64,000 nt of DNA from Mesorhizobium sp. B2-4-3 (GTDB lineage: Bacteria > Pseudomonadota > Alphaproteobacteria > Rhizobiales > Rhizobiaceae). The position numbers and the translations under genes were made by a program. The stretch is taken from NCBI RefSeq assembly GCF_006442815.1, contig NZ_VFVL01000001.1, forward strand, positions 372,001 through 436,000, read 5' to 3'. The notes under the pieces are model-generated. The model had not been told where the DNA came from, searched no databases, and worked only from the letters and a program-made list of their open reading frames with translations. Below are positions 60,011 through 64,000 of the stretch, piece by piece. How positions within the stretch are numbered: position 1 is the stretch's first letter; each line of letters opens with the position of its first letter.

Positions 60011-60022
60011 ATTTGATCAAAT
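60011..60022. promoter_or_regulatory. Operator 1 of the GntR-type regulator (proposed)
   Basis: ATTTGATCAAAT is a perfect 12-bp palindrome. It lies 49 bp upstream of the UxaA-type gene in the divergent region with the regulator gene. Related sites are at 60074, 62506 and 62582. Confidence 0.7.
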
Positions 60023-60073
60023 GTTCCATTGGCAAGGGCAAAATTGACTTCTCATGGCGGTCATGCGAGCAAT

Positions 60074-60085
60074 ATTTGCTCAAAT
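60074..60085. promoter_or_regulatory. Operator 2 of the GntR-type regulator (proposed)
   Basis: ATTTGCTCAAAT differs by one base from operator 1 and lies 63 bp from it, about six helical turns. It overlaps a second inverted repeat GAGCAA-TAT-TTGCTC (60067-60081). It ends 17 bp before the regulator start, consistent with autorepression. Confidence 0.65.
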
Positions 60086-60102
60086 CTGGGTAACGGGGAC
60101 AT

Positions 60103-60762
60103 ATGGCGCGAATACCCGACGTTCAAAAGTTGCTTCGTGACGACATCATCTCCGGAGCCATTCCGTTCGGTTCGCGGCTGAGGATCGACGAACTGGCGAG
60201 CCGCTACGGCGTGAGCCACATGCCGGTGCGCGAAGCCCTGCGCGCGCTGAGCGGCACCGGCCTGGTCGTGCTGGAGCCCAATCGCGGCGCCCGCGTCAGG
60301 ACGGTGCACATGTCCTTCGTGGTGGACCTTTTCGACATTCGCAGCGCCATCGAGACCATGCTTGCGCGGCGCGCCAGCGAGCGCCGCACCGCCGAGCATC
60401 TGCGCGACCTGAAGGCGGCCGAGGAATTGCTGGAGGCACGGGTGGCAAGCGAGGACTTCCTCGCCGTGCCGCACGCCAACAACATCTTCCACGGTGTCAT
60501 CAACGAGGCCGCCGGCAATCCCGGCGCGCTGTCGATGGTGGACCGCAATTGGCTGCTTGTTGCGGCGATCTGGCAGCGCTACGGCTACGACGAAGGGCGC
60601 TTCCACGGCGTCATCAACGATCACCGCCACATCATCCGTGCCATCGAGCGGCAGGACGCCGGTTCGGCCGCGGTTCTGATGGGGGCGCATATCGAGAAGG
60701 CCAAGCAAGACCTCCTGGACAGGATCGCCGTCGATCCCAAGCCGGACATCGGCCTGCAGTGA
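60103..60762 (+). CDS. GntR-family (FadR/FCD subgroup) transcriptional regulator
   Basis: A 219-aa regulator. The winged helix covers residues 1-70 (LLRDDIISGAIPFGSRLRID and ELASRYGVSHMPVREALRAL). The FCD effector domain follows (VVDLFDIRSAIETMLARRAS), with Asp/His metal-ligand candidates in HANNIFHGVINEA and VINDHRHIIRAI. FCD regulators bind organic acids through such a metal. It is probably a repressor of the two flanking catabolic units and of itself through the ATTTGATCAAAT sites. It overlaps the lactonase gene by 4 bp (GTGA). Confidence 0.93.
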   Translation: MARIPDVQKLLRDDIISGAIPFGSRLRIDELASRYGVSHMPVREALRALSGTGLVVLEPNRGARVRTVHMSFVVDLFDIRSAIETMLARRASERRTAEHLRDLKAAEELLEARVASEDFLAVPHANNIFHGVINEAAGNPGALSMVDRNWLLVAAIWQRYGYDEGRFHGVINDHRHIIRAIERQDAGSAAVLMGAHIEKAKQDLLDRIAVDPKPDIGLQ

Positions 60763-61640
60763 CTGTCGCCACCACGTTCGACGTCGCCGCGAAGACGAGC
60801 GACATTCTGGGCGAATCGCCGACCAGGCATCCGCAAACCGGCGCGTTGTTCTGGGTCGACCTGCGCCGCCCTTGCCTGCACCGGCTGCAGCCGCGGAGCG
60901 GGAGCGTGACCTCATGGCCGATGCCGGACGTAATCGGCTCCGTCGTGCCGCGGGCCTCGGGCGGCGTGGTCGTCGCGCTCAGACACGGCCTTCATGCCTT
61001 CGATCCCGAGAATGGTCAGTTGAGCCGACTGGCAACGGTCGAATACGGGCCGCCGCAGCACCGGCTGAACGACATGAAATGCGACCCTGCCGGCGGCATC
61101 ATCTGCGGCAGCATGTGGGACTACGGATTGCATCCATCGGGCGCGCTCTACCGGGTCGATGCGGCGGGGCATCCGACCCTGCTTCGTGAGCGGGTCGCGG
61201 TGCCAAACGCCCTCGCCTTCAGCCCGGACGGGCGCACGCTCTACTTCACCGACACAAGGAAAGGCGACATCCAGCGTGCGGATTTCGATCCGGTCGGCGG
61301 ACGTATCGGCGAGTGGTCACTATTCGCCAGCGCCCAGGCGGCGCCGGGCCGGCCAGACGGGGCAACTGTCGACGCCGAAGGCTTCCTGTGGAATGCGCGC
61401 TACCAGGGCGGCGCTCTGGCCCGCTTCGCGCCCGATGGCACGCTGGACAGGCTGGTGCGCCTGCCGGTCAGCCAGCCGACCTCCTGCGCTTTCGGCGGCG
61501 AGGACCTGAGGACACTCTATGTGACCACCGCGACCCAGACGCTGAACGCCATGGAACGGGCCGAGCAGCCGCTGGCCGGGGCGCTTTTGGCGCTCGATGT
61601 CGGCGTGGCGGGCCTGCCGGAGCCGATGTTCGCCGGCTAG
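60759..61640 (+). CDS. SMP-30/gluconolactonase family protein
   Basis: A 293-aa six-bladed beta-propeller lactonase, starting with GTG inside the regulator's stop region. Metal-site residues are visible: Glu in DILGESPTRH, Asn in AVPNALAFSPDGRTLYFTDT, and Asp in RPDGATVDAEG. It would open a sugar-acid lactone made by the SDR dehydrogenase encoded convergently. In sulfo-Entner-Doudoroff pathways a lactonase of this family follows an SDR dehydrogenase, the same pairing seen here. It ends 12 bp from the SDR gene, tail to tail. Confidence 0.88.
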   Translation: MTVATTFDVAAKTSDILGESPTRHPQTGALFWVDLRRPCLHRLQPRSGSVTSWPMPDVIGSVVPRASGGVVVALRHGLHAFDPENGQLSRLATVEYGPPQHRLNDMKCDPAGGIICGSMWDYGLHPSGALYRVDAAGHPTLLRERVAVPNALAFSPDGRTLYFTDTRKGDIQRADFDPVGGRIGEWSLFASAQAAPGRPDGATVDAEGFLWNARYQGGALARFAPDGTLDRLVRLPVSQPTSCAFGGEDLRTLYVTTATQTLNAMERAEQPLAGALLALDVGVAGLPEPMFAG

Positions 61641-61652
61641 AGCCCAATCGTT

Positions 61653-62486
61653 TTATTGCCAGCCGAGGTGGCGCCCGCCCGTCGCCTGGAGGTCGATGCC
61701 GGTGATGAAACTGCCGGCATCGGAGCATAAAAGCAGCGCCGCCCCGGCCATCTCGCTCGCCTCGCCCGCCCGCCGCATCGGCGCCGAATTCTTCTGGATG
61801 TCCGCCCACTTCGCCGCATCCTGGCGCCGCCAGCGGTTGCGCTCGGTGATGACGAGGCCCGGCGACAGGTTGTTGATCGTCACGCCGTGCGGCGCGTAGT
61901 CCTTGGCGAGGTTGAATGACAGATTGTGCTGCGCGCTCTTCAGCGCGGCATAGACGGCAAGATCGGATTCGGGGCGGGTCTGGTTGATGCTGCCGATCGT
62001 CAGCACCCGGCCCCAACCATTGTCCTTCATGCCGGGCAGTGCTGCCTGCAACAGTTCGATCGTCGCCCTGAAATTGATCTGGATCTGGCGCTCGACCTGG
62101 TCGGCAGGCAGTTCGAGAAAAGGCGTCCGGTACTGGATGGAGGCGCAGACGACGAGCACGTCGACGCCGCCGAGCGCCCCGATCGCCTCCTCGACGCATC
62201 GCGTCGCCTCGCCGGGCTCGGCGAAATCGGCCTCGATCGCGACCCCGCGCCGGCCTCTTTCGCGAACCTCGCGCACTGCCTCTTCGGCCGCGTCGGGCTG
62301 GCCGAACGCGATATCGGCGGCGCCGGCCGAATGAATTGCGACATCGGCGCCGGCCTCCGCGAAAACCCTGACGATCTCGCGGCCGATGCTGACGCTGCCG
62401 CCGGTGACGAGCGCGCGCCGCCCGGCCATCGAGAAGCGGCGGGCTAGGAGCAGCGCATTTTGAGTGTCGATTTCGTCCTGCGGCAT
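61653..62486 (-). CDS. SDR family oxidoreductase
   Basis: A 277-aa short-chain dehydrogenase. The cofactor motif is ALVTGGSVSIGREI (TGXXXGXG with the last Gly kept), the active site is Ser in TIGSINQTRP with Tyr and Lys in AVYAALKSAQHNL. The N-terminus carries about 20 extra residues before the fold. It likely oxidises a sugar or hydroxy compound. Its promoter region holds two copies of the GntR operator motif, placing it in the same regulon as the transport and lyase genes. Confidence 0.9.
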   Translation of the reverse strand: MPQDEIDTQNALLLARRFSMAGRRALVTGGSVSIGREIVRVFAEAGADVAIHSAGAADIAFGQPDAAEEAVREVRERGRRGVAIEADFAEPGEATRCVEEAIGALGGVDVLVVCASIQYRTPFLELPADQVERQIQINFRATIELLQAALPGMKDNGWGRVLTIGSINQTRPESDLAVYAALKSAQHNLSFNLAKDYAPHGVTINNLSPGLVITERNRWRRQDAAKWADIQKNSAPMRRAGEASEMAGAALLLCSDAGSFITGIDLQATGGRHLGWQ

Positions 62487-62505
62487 TCCGGTTCGTCCTC
62501 AAGCG

Positions 62506-62517
62506 ATTTGATCATAC
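62506..62517. promoter_or_regulatory. Operator 3 of the GntR-type regulator (proposed)
   Basis: ATTTGATCATAC matches 10 of 12 bases of the palindrome and lies 19 bp upstream of the SDR start codon. Confidence 0.5.
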
Positions 62518-62581
62518 CTGTCACCGACACGCCACAGGACCAGGCGAAATGTCAAGGATGGAGCATCTAAACTTTTCGTAC

Positions 62582-62593
62582 TTTTGATCAAAT
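62582..62593. promoter_or_regulatory. Operator 4 of the GntR-type regulator (proposed)
   Basis: TTTTGATCAAAT matches 11 of 12 bases. It lies 95 bp upstream of the SDR start, 76 bp from operator 3. Confidence 0.6.
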
Positions 62594-62792
62594 TTATACC
62601 TGTTGAGCCTATGCGATATCCATCACCGGTCCCACCGCGCTGAATGGCTGCACCTGTCTCGGCGAGCCGCGCGGATATCGAAACCTGCCCCCGCTCTCCC
62701 GCCGCGACCGAAGGCACCAGGCGATCCAACTCGTCGGGAGAGTTCCCTGATTCCGCTTGCCGATCCGGTCATTCGCCGCTATGGGAGTCGCC

Positions 62793-62837
62793 ATGAACAT
62801 GCGTTCGAACAAGACCATTTGGTGGTGGGCTCGCTGA
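62793..62837 (+). CDS. trpL: trp leader peptide
   Basis: A 14-residue peptide, MNMRSNKTIWWWAR, with three consecutive Trp codons. It matches the leader of trpE(G) in rhizobia. In S. meliloti the peptide (peTrpL) is also known to act in trans on antibiotic-related mRNAs. GGGAG lies just upstream. When Trp is scarce the ribosome stalls at the Trp codons and the terminator downstream does not form. Confidence 0.92.
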   Translation: MNMRSNKTIWWWAR

Positions 62838-62876
62838 CAGCGGCCTGTTCGTGCGTGCGCGCGTGAAAGTAGAGGG

Positions 62877-62914
62877 TGGCCGCAACGGAATGTCCGGGCG
62901 GCCATTTGTTTTTT
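62877..62914 (+). terminator. trp attenuator terminator
   Basis: TGGCCGC pairs with GCGGCCA over a 14-base loop, followed by TTTGTTTTTT. It ends 46 bp before trpE. An upstream segment AGCGGCC (62839-62845) can pair with GGCCGC to form the alternative antiterminator. The terminated transcript corresponds to the trans-acting RNA rnTrpL of S. meliloti. Confidence 0.88.
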
Positions 62915-62960
62915 AAAGCCATTCCCGGGTCCGTTGCCCAAAACGCTGATGGAGACGGCA

Positions 62961-64000
62961 ATGACGACTAAAGTTCTGGGCAACGGGGCGGAGCGTTTCG
63001 TCACCGCGGGCGGCGTGACGATCACCCGCGAGCGCCACGACAGGCCCTATGAAGGCGCGATCGATGCCTATGTCGACGGCCTGAATTCTCGCCGCGGCGC
63101 GGTGTTTTCCTCCAACTACGAATATCCGGGCCGCTACACGCGGTGGGATACGGCCATCATCGATCCGCCGCTGGTGATCTCGGCGCGAGGGCGCACAATG
63201 CGCATCGAAGCGCTGAACAAGCGCGGCGAAGCGCTGTTGCCCGCGATCGGCAAGACGCTTGCCAGCTTGAGCGAAGTGACGATCTCCGAGACCTCGACGA
63301 CGCTCATTCGTCTCGATGTGGCGAAACCCGGCCGCGTCTTCACCGAGGAGGAGCGCAGCCGCGTTCCGTCGGTGTTTACGGTGCTGCGCGCCATCACCGC
63401 GCTGTTCAAGACCGCCGAAGACGCCAATCTCGGCCTTTACGGCGCCTTCGGCTACGACCTGGCCTTCCAGTTCGATCCTGTCGACTACAAGCTCGAGCGC
63501 AGAGAAGGCCAGCGCGATCTCGTGCTGTTCCTGCCTGACGAGATCCTGGTCGTCGACCATTATTCGACCAAGGCATGGACCGACCGCTACGACTATTCGG
63601 GCGAGGGTTTTTCGACCGAGGGCCTGCCGCGCGACGCCCATACCGAGCCGTTCAAGACCGCAGACCGCATCCCGCCGCGCGGCGACCACGAGCCGGGCGA
63701 ATACGCCAACCTGGTGCGGCGCGCCATGGAGAGCTTCAAGCGCGGCGACCTGTTCGAGGTCGTGCCTGGACAGATGTTCTACGAGCGCTGCGAGACCCAG
63801 CCTTCCGACATCTCGCGCAAGCTGAAGTCGATCAACCCGTCGCCCTATTCCTTCTTCATCAATCTCGGTGAAAACGAATATCTGATCGGCGCCTCGCCGG
63901 AGATGTTCGTGCGCGTCAACGGCCGCCGCGTCGAGACCTGCCCGATCTCGGGCACAATCAAGCGCGGCGACGACGCCATTTCCGACAGCGAGCAGATCCT
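62961..64000 (+). CDS. trpE: Anthranilate synthase, component I part (partial)
   Basis: The first 346 codons of anthranilate synthase, cut by the right window edge. It converts chorismate and glutamine to anthranilate, the first step to tryptophan. Visible are the N-terminal domain and the start of the chorismate-binding domain: [40 protein letters not shown]. In rhizobia this gene is fused to the glutamine amidotransferase trpG; the fusion point lies beyond the window. GGAGACGG precedes the ATG. Control is by the trpL attenuator upstream. Confidence 0.95.
   Translation, partial: MTTKVLGNGAERFVTAGGVTITRERHDRPYEGAIDAYVDGLNSRRGAVFSSNYEYPGRYTRWDTAIIDPPLVISARGRTMRIEALNKRGEALLPAIGKTLASLSEVTISETSTTLIRLDVAKPGRVFTEEERSRVPSVFTVLRAITALFKTAEDANLGLYGAFGYDLAFQFDPVDYKLERREGQRDLVLFLPDEILVVDHYSTKAWTDRYDYSGEGFSTEGLPRDAHTEPFKTADRIPPRGDHEPGEYANLVRRAMESFKRGDLFEVVPGQMFYERCETQPSDISRKLKSINPSPYSFFINLGENEYLIGASPEMFVRVNGRRVETCPISGTIKRGDDAISDSEQI

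Larger units (their letters stand above)
62487..62792. other. Divergent control region between the SDR gene and trpL
   Basis: 306 bp. The left part carries two GntR-operator-like sites facing the SDR gene. The right part (62600-62790) should contain the trpL promoter; CGCTATGGG at 62777-62785 may be part of a -10 but no clear -35 was seen. Short frames here have no support. Confidence 0.4.

Noticed and set aside
62499..62729. A 76-codon minus-strand frame upstream of the SDR gene
   Set aside because: It covers operator-like sites, has no good ribosome site and no recognisable sequence.

Overview
The window reads as chromosomal DNA of a high-GC alphaproteobacterium of the order Hyphomicrobiales, most likely Mesorhizobium or a close Phyllobacteriaceae relative. 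The reasons are a choXWV-type choline importer, a trpE gene behind a leader peptide with three consecutive Trp codons (the arrangement known from Sinorhizobium meliloti), the gene order CCA-transferase / CoA-type Nudix / DUF1285 / MoxR / DUF58 / DUF4159, and short palindromic intergenic repeats of the kind scattered through rhizobial genomes. Genes are dense on both strands, with many 4-bp ATGA/GTGA overlaps. No rRNA, tRNA, CRISPR array, transposase or phage gene was seen.

Layout. 1-11.2 kb: end of an ABC exporter, a possible leader peptide, trmL, soxR with its operator, a PIG-L deacetylase plus a frameshifted glycosyltransferase, hemF, small DUF1344 and DUF1059 proteins, a secreted beta-barrel-like protein with a subtilisin-like protease, then the minus-strand trio CCA-transferase / Nudix / DUF1285. 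11.4-18.2 kb: a MoxR-DUF58-membrane protein operon. 18.2-28.8 kb: a repeat element, clpS, three small secreted or membrane proteins, an OmpR-type two-component system, a group II decarboxylase, and a sulfur-related trio (cysteine-synthase-like enzyme, SARP-type regulator, persulfide dioxygenase-rhodanese fusion). 29-34.3 kb: an autotransporter adhesin with 25-residue repeats, and the choline ABC importer. 34.6-45.3 kb: tdk, a poorly understood six-gene operon (coiled-coil protein, unknown protein, Fic enzyme, AAA+ ATPase, DUF6638-like protein, DUF2333 membrane protein), then fhs. 45.3-53.8 kb: membrane and secreted proteins of unknown role, an isochorismatase-like hydrolase divergent from a GlxA-type regulator, an acetyltransferase, DUF4126, a mercuric-reductase-like flavoprotein, an MFS exporter and an AstE-like amidohydrolase. 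53.8-62.5 kb: a catabolic gene cluster under a GntR regulator. 62.8-64 kb: trpL attenuator and the start of trpE.

Two regions deserve most attention. (1) The 35.5-43.3 kb operon combines an autoinhibited Fic AMP-transferase with an AAA+ ATPase, a long coiled-coil protein and a membrane protein. I know of no characterised function for this combination. (2) The 53.8-62.5 kb cluster combines a sulfonate-type ABC importer with two different permeases, a split UxaA/SuyAB-type lyase or dehydratase whose two subunit genes sit at opposite ends of the operon, a YihU-like beta-hydroxyacid dehydrogenase, an SMP-30 lactonase and an SDR dehydrogenase. Four copies of an ATTTGATCAAAT-like palindrome lie in its two control regions. 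This resembles a catabolic pathway for an organosulfonate or sugar acid whose substrate is not evident from the sequence.
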